A DNA stretch of 7,557 nucleotides from Burkholderiales bacterium (GTDB lineage Bacteria > Pseudomonadota > Gammaproteobacteria > Burkholderiales > Burkholderiaceae_C), in NCBI GenBank assembly GCA_006227785.1, contig SBFU01000433.1, positions 1 to 7,557 on the forward strand, given 5' to 3'. The position numbers and the translations under genes are program-made. This document shows positions 1 through 6,672 of the stretch, in pieces; position 1 is the stretch's first letter; each line of letters begins with the position of its first letter. A model generated the notes under the pieces. The model ran no database searches and had not been told where the DNA came from. It saw only the letters and a program-made list of their open reading frames with translations.

Positions 1-245
1 TAACTGACTGGGCCGATTTCTTAAAATCGGGGCAACTGGCCGATACGCTACCAAAACCCGGGTCCACCCACCCGCTTTTTGCCCCTGCGGCCGCCCCCGC
101 GAACCCCGCGCAGGCGGCTCCCCGAGCGCCGACCGCCCCCTTGTTGCAAGAGGGATCACTTCAGCCGTCTCCTCCCGCCGGGCGGGCCGAGATGGCTGTT
201 GGCGTCGCTTTTGCCGGACGATTTCAAACCTCAGGAGCCTCTCCC
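1..245. other. Leader region upstream of pckG, no gene
   Basis: This stretch holds no supportable gene. Bases 13-19 and 24-30 form a 7-bp stem with a 4-base loop (CCGATTT/AAATCGG). A second GC-rich foldback is possible between 90-95 and 113-118, with an inner CGCG/CGCG pairing at 98-101 and 107-110. Neither is followed by a clear T tract, although a run of five Ts lies at 76-80. TAAAAT at 22-27 resembles a -10 box but has no acceptable -35 partner inside the window, so I do not call a promoter. The TAA at 1-3 could end an upstream gene; this cannot be judged here. AGGAG at 232-236 is the ribosome binding site of pckG. Confidence 0.5.
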
Positions 246-2117
246 ATGAACTCTCCCGCGATGCAGGGCCTCGACCTGAACGTGCCCGCCCATGTCAAGA
301 ATGCCCGTCTGATCGCCTGGGTGGCCGATATGGCCGCCCTGTGCAAACCCGAACGCATCTACTGGTGCGACGGCAGCCAGGCCGAGTACGACCGCCTGTG
401 CCAGGAACTGGTGGATGCCGGCAGCTTCATCAAGCTCAACCCCGCCAAGCGGCCGGGCAGTTTCCTGGCCCGCACCGATCCTTCTGACGTGGCCCGTGTG
501 GAAGACCGCACCTTCATCTGCTCCGAAAAGCAGGAAGACGCCGGCCCGACCAACAACTGGATGGCGCCGGCCGAGATGCGTGCCACACTGAACCCGCTGT
601 TCGACGGCTGCATGAAGGGCCGGACCATGTACGTGGTGCCCTTCAGCATGGGCCCGCTGGGCTCGCACATCGCCCACATCGGCATCGAACTGACCGACAG
701 CGCCTATGTGGCGGTCAACCAGAAGCTGATGACCCGCATGGGCAAGGCGGTCTACGACGTGCTGGGCACCGACGGCGACTTCGTGCCTTGCATGCACACG
801 GTGGGCGCCCCGCTGGCGGCCGGCGAAAAGGACCAGACCACCTGGCCCTGCAACCCGACCACCAAGTACATCGTGCATTTCCCAGAGACACGCGAGATCT
901 GGTCCTACGGCTCGGGCTACGGCGGCAACGCCCTGCTGGGCAAGAAATGCTTTGCGCTGCGCATCGCCTCGACCATGGGTCGCGCGCAGGGCTGGCTGGC
1001 CGAGCACATGCTGATCCTGGGCGTGACCAACCCGCAAGGCCGCAAGTACCACGTGGCGGCGGCCTTCCCCAGTGCCTGCGGCAAGACCAACTTCTCCATG
1101 CTGGTGCCGCCTGCGGGCTTCGAAGGCTGGAAAGTCACCACCATCGGTGATGACATCGCCTGGATCAAGCCGCACGCCGACGGCAAGCTCTACGCCATCA
1201 ACCCGGAAGCCGGCTACTTCGGTGTCGCGCCCGGCACCAACACGCTGTCCAACCCCAACTGCATGGCCAGCCTGAACGAGAACGTCATCTTCACCAACGT
1301 CGCCCTGACCGACGATGGCGATGTGTGGTGGGAAGGCATGGAGCAGGACAGCGGCAGCAAGCCGGCCCACCTGATCGACTGGCAGGGCAAGGACTGGACG
1401 CCCGAGATCGCCAAGGAGACCGGCGCCAAGGCTGCCCACCCGAACGCGCGTTTCACCGTGGCCGCCACCAACAACCCGGCCCTGGACAGCCAGTGGGACG
1501 ACCCCAACGGCGTGGCCATCGATGCCTTCATTTTCGGCGGTCGCCGCAGCACCACGGTGCCGCTGGTGACCCAGGCCCGCGACTGGACCGAAGGCGTCTA
1601 CATGGCCGCCACCATGGGTTCGGAGACCACCGCCGCCGCCTTTGGCGCCCAGGGTGTGGTGCGCCGCGATCCGTTCGCCATGCTGCCGTTCTGCGGCTAC
1701 AACATGAGCGACTATTTCCAGCACTGGCTGGACATGGAGCACAAGCTCGAGAGCATGGGCCACACCCTGCCCCCCATTTTCTGCGTCAACTGGTTCCGCA
1801 AGAACGCCGAAGGCAAGTTTGTGTGGCCTGGCTTCGGCGAGAACATGCGCGTGCTCAAGTGGATGATCGACCGCATCGAAGGGCAGGCCCAGGGTCAGGA
1901 AACGCTGTTCGGCACCGCGCCCACCTACGCCGAAATCAACTGGACCGGCCTGGACTTCAGCGCCGAGCAGTTCAACACCGTCACCAGCATCGACAAGGCC
2001 GCCTGGCAGGAGGAGCTGAAACTGCACGGCACGCATTTCGAGCAGTTGGCCTACCACCTGCCGCCGCAACTGCTGGAGACCCGACAGGCATTGGAGAAGC
2101 GCCTCGCCGAGGCCTGA
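246..2117 (+). CDS. pckG: Phosphoenolpyruvate carboxykinase (GTP)
   Basis: This cytosolic enzyme converts oxaloacetate plus GTP to phosphoenolpyruvate, CO2 and GDP (EC 4.1.1.32), the entry step of gluconeogenesis. The 623-residue product has the usual length and the signatures of the GTP-dependent family. YGGN at 225-228 and GKK at 232-234 form the substrate and metal region, with His254 as a likely second metal ligand. The P-loop with the active-site cysteine is FPSACGKTN at 274-282 (Cys278). GDDIAW at 301-306 is the second kinase motif, and FGGRR lies at 430-434. The guanine-pocket phenylalanines fall at 517, 525 and 530 (WFRK...GKF...PGFGEN). The ATG at 246 is chosen because AGGAG sits 9 bases upstream and family homology starts close to it; an in-frame TTG at 141 would add 35 low-complexity residues without support. 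The gene stands alone, is intact, and ends in a strong terminator. Confidence 0.97.
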   Translation: MNSPAMQGLDLNVPAHVKNARLIAWVADMAALCKPERIYWCDGSQAEYDRLCQELVDAGSFIKLNPAKRPGSFLARTDPSDVARVEDRTFICSEKQEDAGPTNNWMAPAEMRATLNPLFDGCMKGRTMYVVPFSMGPLGSHIAHIGIELTDSAYVAVNQKLMTRMGKAVYDVLGTDGDFVPCMHTVGAPLAAGEKDQTTWPCNPTTKYIVHFPETREIWSYGSGYGGNALLGKKCFALRIASTMGRAQGWLAEHMLILGVTNPQGRKYHVAAAFPSACGKTNFSMLVPPAGFEGWKVTTIGDDIAWIKPHADGKLYAINPEAGYFGVAPGTNTLSNPNCMASLNENVIFTNVALTDDGDVWWEGMEQDSGSKPAHLIDWQGKDWTPEIAKETGAKAAHPNARFTVAATNNPALDSQWDDPNGVAIDAFIFGGRRSTTVPLVTQARDWTEGVYMAATMGSETTAAAFGAQGVVRRDPFAMLPFCGYNMSDYFQHWLDMEHKLESMGHTLPPIFCVNWFRKNAEGKFVWPGFGENMRVLKWMIDRIEGQAQGQETLFGTAPTYAEINWTGLDFSAEQFNTVTSIDKAAWQEELKLHGTHFEQLAYHLPPQLLETRQALEKRLAEA

Positions 2118-2188
2118 TAACGAAGAAAAAACAGGGGCCGGCACGATCTGCCGCACCCCTGGACGCCCCGGGTGATCGATCCCGGACG

Positions 2189-2220
2189 AAAAAAAGCCAC
2201 CCGACCCGGTGGCTTTTTTT
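2189..2220. terminator. Bidirectional intrinsic terminator between pckG and the converging gene
   Basis: A perfect 13-bp stem pairs 2189-2201 (seven As then GCCACC) with 2208-2220 (GGTGGC then seven Ts), around a 6-base loop at 2202-2207. Because the A tract and T tract flank the GC core symmetrically, the hairpin has a U-tail on either strand. It can therefore end pckG from the left and the membrane-protein gene from the right. A weaker 5-bp foldback (2168-2172 with 2181-2185) lies just upstream on the pckG side. Confidence 0.92.
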
Positions 2221-2251
2221 GCGGCCGCAGCGGACGGAAGTCCGCCCGGGA

Positions 2252-2782
2252 TCAGATGTAGAACAGCCGGGCCTGGCGTGCGCGGGCGGCGGCCAGCCGC
2301 TCGATATAGCCATCCCAGCCCTGGGCAGGACGAACGGTGGCGGCCGGCTCAATGCCCATCGGCGCCAGGGCGGCGTCAAAATCTTCCTGGAGGCGCTGGC
2401 GCGCGGCGACCAGTTCGGCCATCAGTCGCGGGTCGGTGCGCGCCATGTCCCACAGGCGGGCCTCGGCGCGGGCCTGAGCCAGGGTGCGGGACCAGCCGTC
2501 GAGGCTGCGCAGCAGGTGCTGGGCCAGTCCGCGGGCCACGCCGGCCAACAGGGCCAGGGCCGCAAACACCACGGCCCACAGCACGACCCAGGCGAGCAAC
2601 AGGTGTTCGTCGGCCCAGGTGTTGATCATGCGGTCGGCAACGACGACCAGGGCCGCCACCATGCCGGCCATCAACATGGCCGCCAGACCGCGCACACTGC
2701 GTTGGCGCTCGGGCGCTGTCGCTTTGGCAACGTTAGGGTGACCCGGGCTGGGGCTGAAGACGGTGGTGGTGAGGGTGCTCAT
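2252..2782 (-). CDS. Hypothetical membrane protein with two predicted transmembrane helices
   Basis: I do not recognise this 176-residue protein as a named family. After a polar N-terminus with a basic patch (residues 25-31) there are two hydrophobic segments, about 32-49 and 61-83, joined by a short loop with charged and polar residues (DRMINTWADEH). The remaining half (about 85-176) is soluble, rich in Ala, Arg and Leu, probably helical, and contains a WDMARTDPRLMAEL segment. By the positive-inside rule both ends are probably cytoplasmic, giving a small inner-membrane hairpin with a C-terminal helical domain. The ATG at 2782 is supported by AAGGA (complement of 2790-2794) seven bases upstream. 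A sigma70-like promoter lies further upstream at 2851-2879. It converges on pckG and is divergent from the LysR gene, which makes it a possible LysR target. That link is inference. Coding seems real from the start signals and clean gene boundaries, but its function is unknown. Confidence 0.8.
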   Translation of the reverse strand: MSTLTTTVFSPSPGHPNVAKATAPERQRSVRGLAAMLMAGMVAALVVVADRMINTWADEHLLLAWVVLWAVVFAALALLAGVARGLAQHLLRSLDGWSRTLAQARAEARLWDMARTDPRLMAELVAARQRLQEDFDAALAPMGIEPAATVRPAQGWDGYIERLAAARARQARLFYI

Positions 2783-2846
2783 GGCCGATTCCTTGCATCA
2801 ATGGTCTTGTGGACAGGCGAATACTAGGGTAAACCCGCATGTCATG

Positions 2847-2860
2847 CCAATTTATATTGG
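2847..2860. promoter_or_regulatory. Palindrome in the divergent LysR spacer, possible operator
   Basis: CCAAT (2847-2851) and ATTGG (2856-2860) form an inverted repeat around TTAT. It overlaps the -10 element of the minus-strand promoter and lies 22 bases before the LysR start codon. LysR regulators often bind dyads in the spacer to a divergent gene and repress themselves there. The arms are short and the site does not fit the T-N11-A consensus exactly about its own centre, so chance symmetry is possible. Confidence 0.35.
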
Positions 2861-2879
2861 AAATGAACTAAATTCACAA
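2851..2879 (-). promoter_or_regulatory. Candidate sigma70 promoter for the membrane-protein gene
   Basis: On the minus strand TTGTGA (complement of 2874-2879, 4/6 to the -35 consensus) is followed after exactly 17 bases by TATAAA (complement of 2851-2856, 5/6 to the -10 consensus). Transcription would begin near 2844, about 60 bases before the ATG at 2782. It stands out because this short AT-rich spacer lies in very GC-rich DNA. The call rests on consensus matching only. Confidence 0.5.
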
Positions 2880-2881
2880 GC

Positions 2882-3856
2882 ATGATGACCCGTGGCAACT
2901 TCCGCACCCTGGACCTCAACCTGCTGAGGGTGTTCGACGAGGTGATGAGTGAGCGCAACATCACGCGGGCGGCGGCCAACCTGTCCATGACGCAGCCGGC
3001 CGTGAGCAACGCGCTCAAACGCCTGCGCGAGGCCCTGGGAGATGAACTGGTGCGGCGCAGCGGGCAGGGGGTTGAGCCGACGCCGACCGCGCTGTCGCTC
3101 TGGCCGACGGTGCGGGACGCCTTGCAGCGGCTGCGCGCCTCGCTCGCGCCAGGCGCTTTCGAGCCGGCCAGCGCGGTCGATGCCTTTGTGATCGCCATGG
3201 CCGACGCCACCGCGGCCAAGCTGGTGCCCGGGCTGGTGCGCATTCTGGAAGCCGAGGCGCCGAACGTGAGCCTGCGGGTGCTGCCGCTGACCACACGCGA
3301 CCCGCGTGACCTGCTGGAGTCCGGTCACACCGACATGGCCATCGGCCACTTTCCGGGTGTGCTGGCCGAGCTGGGTGCCACCCACCTGCACGAGAGCCTG
3401 CCCCGCTTCGCCTACCAGCGCCTGTACGACGGAGAGTACGTGGTGGTGATGCGCAAGGGCCACCCCTTGGCCCGCGGGGCACTCGATCTGGACGCCTATT
3501 GCGCGGCCCGGCACCTGCTGGTGAGCTTTTCCGGGCGACCCTTCGGTTTCGTCGATGAAGCCCTGGCGTCGGTGTCCCGGCAGCGGCGCGTGGTGCTCAC
3601 CGTCAACCAGTTCTTCACCGCCGGCCAGGTGGTGGCCACCACCGACCTGCTGACCGTGCTGCCGCGACACTTCCTGGGGGCCACCGGCATCGCCCGGTCG
3701 CTGGTGGTGCGCGAACTGCCGCTGCCGGTGCCTGCCGTGCATGTGGACGCCTTGTGGCACCGGCAAATGGCCCATCAGCCGGCCCACCAGTGGCTGCGTG
3801 CGGCCGTGCAACGCGCCTCGGATGCGGGCTTCGGGCGGGAGGCGGCCGCGGCATGA
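2882..3856 (+). CDS. LysR-family transcriptional regulator
   Basis: This 324-residue DNA-binding regulator has the normal LysR length. The N-terminal winged helix-turn-helix spans about residues 10-70, with the typical core ITRAAANLSMTQPAVSNALKRL (27-48) followed by GDELVRR and PTPTAL. The rest is a periplasmic-binding-protein-like effector domain; DMAIGHFPG, VVMRKGHPLA and FTAGQVVATTDLLTVLP are patterns seen in the NodD/LinR/DntR-like branch. The effector is not predictable. Two ATGs are adjacent at 2882 and 2885, and no good Shine-Dalgarno precedes them, so translation may be weak. A TATATT at 2853-2858 could be its -10, but no -35 is evident. It is divergent from the membrane-protein gene and only 13 bases before the phosphoesterase gene, so either may be a target or co-transcribed partner. 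Confidence 0.93.
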   Translation: MMTRGNFRTLDLNLLRVFDEVMSERNITRAAANLSMTQPAVSNALKRLREALGDELVRRSGQGVEPTPTALSLWPTVRDALQRLRASLAPGAFEPASAVDAFVIAMADATAAKLVPGLVRILEAEAPNVSLRVLPLTTRDPRDLLESGHTDMAIGHFPGVLAELGATHLHESLPRFAYQRLYDGEYVVVMRKGHPLARGALDLDAYCAARHLLVSFSGRPFGFVDEALASVSRQRRVVLTVNQFFTAGQVVATTDLLTVLPRHFLGATGIARSLVVRELPLPVPAVHVDALWHRQMAHQPAHQWLRAAVQRASDAGFGREAAAA

Positions 3857-3869
3857 CGACAATTGCGGC

Positions 3870-4772
3870 ATGAAGATCCAGCTGCTGAGCGACCTGCACC
3901 TCGAGGCCAACCCGGATTTCCAGCCGGAACCGGCACCGGACGCGGACCTGCTGGTGCTGGCCGGCGACATTGGCTCCTATCAGAGACGGCGCGACGGCAG
4001 CGTGATGACCGAGCCCGACTGGGGGCTGAGGCGCTTCTCGCCTTTGCCGCAGCATGCCGGCTGGCCGGTGCCGGTGGTCTATGTGCCCGGCAACCACGAG
4101 TACGATGCCATCGACGTCGATGCGGGCCACCTGGCCCTGCGCAGCGCGTGCGACAGGTTGGGCATTCACTGGCTGGAACGCGGGCAGATGCTGTTGCAGG
4201 GCATCCGCCTGCTCGGCACCACCCTGTGGGTCGACTACGACGCCCTCGCCGACCAGCCCGTCACCCCGGTCAGGAACCGGGTCGGCCACCTGCCCATTCC
4301 TGAAGCCGGCGCCATGACGCACCGGCTGCGGCAACGCGAGAAAGCGTTTCGGGCCGCCAATTTCTACCTCGGCAAGATGAACGCACGCTGGCGCGGCCGC
4401 CTGTTCGACGCGCAGGCCATGCGCGAATGGGGACTGGCCTGCCAGCAATGGTTGCGCGACGCCCTGGCCTCGCCCTTTGCCGGCCCGACGGTGGTGGTGA
4501 CCCACTTTGCACCGACCTTGCACAGCGCCGACCCGCGCTATGGCCTGGTGCCAGGCACCGCCGGCTTCTGCAACGCCCTGGACGAGCTGCTGCCCCTGGC
4601 CGACGTCTGGATGCATGGCCACCTGCATTGCCCGGTGGACCTGCGCATCGGCCGTTGCCGCATCGTGGCCAACCCGCTGGGTTACGCGGACAAGAACGAG
4701 CAGGCGGGCTTTCGGGCCCGGTGTGTGATCGAGGTGCCGGTCACCGCGTCCGCCGGCGTCCCCAGCGCGTAA
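3870..4772 (+). CDS. Calcineurin-like metallophosphoesterase
   Basis: This 300-residue protein carries the full set of metal-ligand motifs of the calcineurin-like phosphoesterase fold: SDLHLE with Asp8 and His10, LAGDIG with Asp33, PGNHEYD with Asn75 and His76, VVVTHFAP with His212, and MHGHLH with His249, His251 and His253. It is therefore expected to be an active dinuclear-metal hydrolase of phosphomono- or phosphodiesters. There is no signal peptide, so it should be cytoplasmic. The substrate cannot be named. The start at 3870 is chosen because the first beta strand (MKIQLLSDLHLE) begins right there; longer in-frame starts would overlap the LysR gene. No clear Shine-Dalgarno precedes it, so translation may be coupled to the LysR gene ending 13 bases upstream. 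The uspA-type gene follows after 29 bases, suggesting one transcript. Confidence 0.92.
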   Translation: MKIQLLSDLHLEANPDFQPEPAPDADLLVLAGDIGSYQRRRDGSVMTEPDWGLRRFSPLPQHAGWPVPVVYVPGNHEYDAIDVDAGHLALRSACDRLGIHWLERGQMLLQGIRLLGTTLWVDYDALADQPVTPVRNRVGHLPIPEAGAMTHRLRQREKAFRAANFYLGKMNARWRGRLFDAQAMREWGLACQQWLRDALASPFAGPTVVVTHFAPTLHSADPRYGLVPGTAGFCNALDELLPLADVWMHGHLHCPVDLRIGRCRIVANPLGYADKNEQAGFRARCVIEVPVTASAGVPSA

Positions 4773-4801
4773 ACTGGTGGATCAACCGCGCGGAGACACC
4801 C

Positions 4802-5224
4802 ATGAAAATCCTGCTTCCTGTCGATGGCAGTGCCTTCACCAAGAAGATGCTGGCTTACCTGACCACGCACCCCGAGCTGTTCGGCACCGGCAACAGCTAC
4901 ACCCTGCTGTCGGTCCAGCAGCCGCTGCCACCGCGCGCGCGCGCGGCCGTCGGCACCGAGATCGCTCAGGGCTTTTATGCCGACGAAAACGAAAAGGTGA
5001 CGGCGCCGGTGCTCAAGTTTCTGGGCAACCACGGGCTGTCGGTCAAGGTCATCCACAAGGTGGGCAGCCCGGCCGACCTGATCGCCAAGACCGCCACCAG
5101 CGGCAAGTTCGACCTGGTGGTGATGGGATCGCATGGCCACAGCGCGCTGGGCAACCTGGTGATGGGATCGGTCGCTACCCGGGTGCTGGCCCACTGCAAG
5201 ACACCTGTCCTCCTGGTGAGGTGA
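4802..5224 (+). CDS. Universal stress protein, UspA family
   Basis: This is a 140-residue single-domain Usp protein of normal family length. The N-terminal strand MKILLPVDGS carries Asp8, and the nucleotide-binding signature G-x2-G-x9-G-S is intact at 109-123 (GSHGHSALGNLVMGS), ending in the usual TPVLLVR. Usp proteins with this signature generally bind ATP, and they accumulate under starvation, oxidative or respiratory stress; the precise role here is unknown. The ATG at 4802 has GGAG at 4792-4795, six bases upstream. It follows the phosphoesterase gene by 29 bases without a terminator and converges on the tetR-type gene, whose stop is only 14 bases past its own. An alternating CG tract (4932-4945) encodes part of a PRARAA segment, giving a proline/alanine/arginine-rich loop. 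Confidence 0.94.
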   Translation: MKILLPVDGSAFTKKMLAYLTTHPELFGTGNSYTLLSVQQPLPPRARAAVGTEIAQGFYADENEKVTAPVLKFLGNHGLSVKVIHKVGSPADLIAKTATSGKFDLVVMGSHGHSALGNLVMGSVATRVLAHCKTPVLLVR

Positions 5225-5230
5225 GGGCAG

Positions 5231-5245
5231 GGGGTGGTTCACCCC
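5231..5245. terminator. Short hairpin between convergent uspA-type and tetR-type genes
   Basis: GGGGTG (5231-5236) pairs with CACCCC (5240-5245) around a 3-base GTT loop and overlaps the stop codon of the minus-strand gene. There is no T tract on either side, so it is at best a weak or factor-assisted terminator. It is the only stem seen in the 14-base convergent gap. Confidence 0.3.
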
Positions 5246-5883
5246 TTCAAGCCATCGAAGCAGGTGACCAGCACCATGTCGATGATCTGGTCGTCGGTGT
5301 AGAGACCTGAACCCTTGAGAAAGCCCAGCACCGGGTCGCAGGCGCGGGCGTACAGGGTGTAGAGCACCGCGATCGCCGGCAACTGCTGGTTCAGGCTGCC
5401 ATTGGCCTGGGCGGCCGTGATCCAGGCGCCCAGCCGGTCGCTCACATCCATCAGCCCATCCACGTAGTCCTTGTTGGTGGTCAGGGCCGCCCGCAGGGTC
5501 GAGTTTTCGCTCGGCAGCGAGGGCATTTCGCCGGCCAACTGCACCTCCATGGTCCAGCGCGCCACGGCCTTGAGTCGCCCCAGAGGATCGTCGGCTGAGG
5601 TGCTGCCTTCCAGGTCGTCCAGGAAGGCCCTGGCCCGGTTCATCACACGCACCATGGCCGCCGCTGCGAGGTCTTCCTTGCTGGGAAAGTGCTTGTAGAG
5701 GCTGGCCTTGGCGATGCCCACTTCGGCCGCCACCTCATCGACCGTCATGGCCTCGAAGCCTTTTTCGGCCAGCAGGCGGTTCACGGCAGAAACGATGGCG
5801 TCCTCGCGGGCCAGGTGCATCTGCTGGCGGAAGCTGCGTCGCACGGGGGGATCTGGCTGGGGCTTGAGAGTGGCGGTGGTCAT
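5239..5883 (-). CDS. TetR-family transcriptional regulator
   Basis: This is a 214-residue one-component regulator. The N-terminal TetR DNA-binding domain covers about residues 25-72: AREDAIVSAVNRLLAEKGFE, then the helix-turn-helix TVDEVAAEVGIAKASLYKHF (47-66) and the usual SKEDL. The C-terminal two thirds (about 75-214) is an alpha-helical ligand-binding and dimerisation domain of unknown ligand. The ATG at 5883 is chosen over an upstream in-frame start at 5949, which would run through the AT-rich regulatory spacer and its dyad; the ribosome site before 5883 is weak (AAAAGA-like). A later Met at residue 22 is possible. The gene is divergent from the fasciclin pair across 196 bases containing two dyads, so autorepression and control of the fasciclin genes are plausible but inferred. 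Confidence 0.92.
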   Translation of the reverse strand: MTTATLKPQPDPPVRRSFRQQMHLAREDAIVSAVNRLLAEKGFEAMTVDEVAAEVGIAKASLYKHFPSKEDLAAAAMVRVMNRARAFLDDLEGSTSADDPLGRLKAVARWTMEVQLAGEMPSLPSENSTLRAALTTNKDYVDGLMDVSDRLGAWITAAQANGSLNQQLPAIAVLYTLYARACDPVLGFLKGSGLYTDDQIIDMVLVTCFDGLKG

Positions 5884-5918
5884 GTCTTGATCTTTTGGCA
5901 GCGATCGAATTGTGCCCC

Positions 5919-5940
5919 ATATTGACGAGATGGTCGATAT
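5919..5940. promoter_or_regulatory. 22-bp dyad upstream of tetR-type gene, candidate operator
   Basis: ATATTGAC (5919-5926) and GTCGATAT (5933-5940) are inverted copies with one mismatch, separated by GAGATG. The centre lies about 46 bases before the regulator's ATG. Size and position suit a TetR-family operator. No binding evidence is available from sequence alone. Confidence 0.45.
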
Positions 5941-5950
5941 CCCTACCAAA

Positions 5951-5971
5951 AAGTAACCTTAGAGACTACTT
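5951..5971. promoter_or_regulatory. 21-bp imperfect dyad in the tetR/fasciclin spacer
   Basis: The sequence has the symmetric form AAGTA-nn-CT-nnn-AG-nn-TACTT centred on 5961, with seven of ten half-site positions complementary. It sits 10 bases beyond the 22-bp dyad and towards the fasciclin genes. A CTTAG direct repeat 11 bases apart (5958-5962 and 5969-5973) overlaps it. It could be a second operator or an AT-rich promoter element. The rest of the 5884-6079 spacer holds an AT-rich stretch to about 6010 and a small CCGCC/GGCGG hairpin (6036-6048); I could not assign a convincing -35/-10 pair. Confidence 0.35.
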
Positions 5972-6079
5972 AGTATTTTTCTGAACCATTAAAGATACAT
6001 TCCGATCTCAGAAGTCTTCATTCACGCACGACTTCCCGCCATCGGCGGTCCGATCACCCTCTCAACGGAAGGACGAAAC

Positions 6080-6604
6080 ATGAAATTCACCCGCAGAAGC
6101 TGGATGACTTTGACCGCCGTCGGCGCAGGCTCCGTGGTGCTGGCCGCCTGTGGTGGCGGCCACGACGACGAGCCGGGCACCATCGTGGATGTGGCCTCGG
6201 GCGATGCACGCTTCAGCATCCTGGTCGAGGCGGTGGCCGCAGCCGGACTGGTGGACACCCTCTCCGGCCGGGGCCCGTTCACCGTGTTCGCCCCGACCAA
6301 CGATGCCTTTGCCGCCCTGCTGGCCGAGCTGGGCGTCACCAAGGAGGCCCTGCTGGCCGACACCGCGCTGCTGACCCAGGTGCTGACCTACCACGTGCTG
6401 GCAATCCGTGTCAGCGCCGCCGACGTGGTGGCCCTGCCCAAACCGGCGGCCATCACCACCGTGCAGGGCAGCACCTTCGAGGTCGGGGCCGATCTGGGCC
6501 TGACCGACGGGCGTGGACGCCGCGCCTCGCTGCTGATCACCGACATCGCCGCCAGCAACGGGGTCATCCATGCCATCGACCGCGTGATCCTGCCCCCGGT
6601 CTGA
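6080..6604 (+). CDS. Fasciclin (FAS1) domain lipoprotein
   Basis: This 174-residue protein has one FAS1 domain behind a lipoprotein leader. The leader is [17 protein letters not shown] ending in a lipobox LAAC, with the lipidated Cys at residue 24; Gly at +2 suggests sorting to the outer membrane. The paired arginines (5-6) followed by SWM resemble a Tat signal. After a short linker (GGGHDDEP) the FAS1 domain runs from about 35 to 174 and carries both conserved blocks: H1, [11 protein letters not shown] (67-77), and H2, [13 protein letters not shown] (160-172), with TYHVL (103-107) between. FAS1 domains mediate adhesion or matrix interactions; the bacterial role is mostly uncharacterised. GGAAGGA (6067-6073) lies six bases before the ATG. 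A second FAS1 gene follows after 68 bases with no terminator, so they are probably co-transcribed. Confidence 0.93.
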   Translation: MKFTRRSWMTLTAVGAGSVVLAACGGGHDDEPGTIVDVASGDARFSILVEAVAAAGLVDTLSGRGPFTVFAPTNDAFAALLAELGVTKEALLADTALLTQVLTYHVLAIRVSAADVVALPKPAAITTVQGSTFEVGADLGLTDGRGRRASLLITDIAASNGVIHAIDRVILPPV

Positions 6605-6672
6605 AGCCGCTGGCGAGTTTCGTCTGGTTCCCCCCTGTTCCCGTTCCTTTCCTCAACCCTCTGGAGATTGCC

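Noticed and set aside
141..245. 35-residue N-terminal extension of PckG from a TTG at 141
   Set aside because: The extension is low-complexity, lacks a ribosome site, and the ATG at 246 has a good one and fits the family N-terminus.
231..2156. Long open frame antisense to pckG (641 codons on the minus strand)
   Set aside because: It mirrors the strongly supported pckG frame, is rich in Gly/His/Val/Ala as expected from reading GC-biased codons backwards, has no recognisable domain and crosses into the downstream spacer.
1325..2827. 500-codon plus-strand open frame through the pckG 3' end and the membrane-protein gene
   Set aside because: It crosses a strong terminator and two real genes in other frames, and its composition is low-complexity Arg/Gly/Pro/His; it is a GC-bias artefact.
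2852..4628. Long minus-strand open frames (2852-3970 and 3615-4628) opposite the LysR and phosphoesterase genes
   Set aside because: They are antisense shadows of two genes with clear conserved motifs and show no domain of their own.
5884..5949. 22-residue N-terminal extension of the TetR-family regulator from an ATG at 5949
   Set aside because: It would place coding sequence across the AT-rich spacer and the 22-bp dyad and adds residues before the normal start of the family.
5922..5950. Possible plus-strand promoter for the fasciclin genes starting with TTGACG at 5922
   Set aside because: At 16-18 base spacing the -10 position reads like TACCAA, a poor match; no convincing pair was found. 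An ECF-type reading (TGAACC at 5982-5987) was also too weak.
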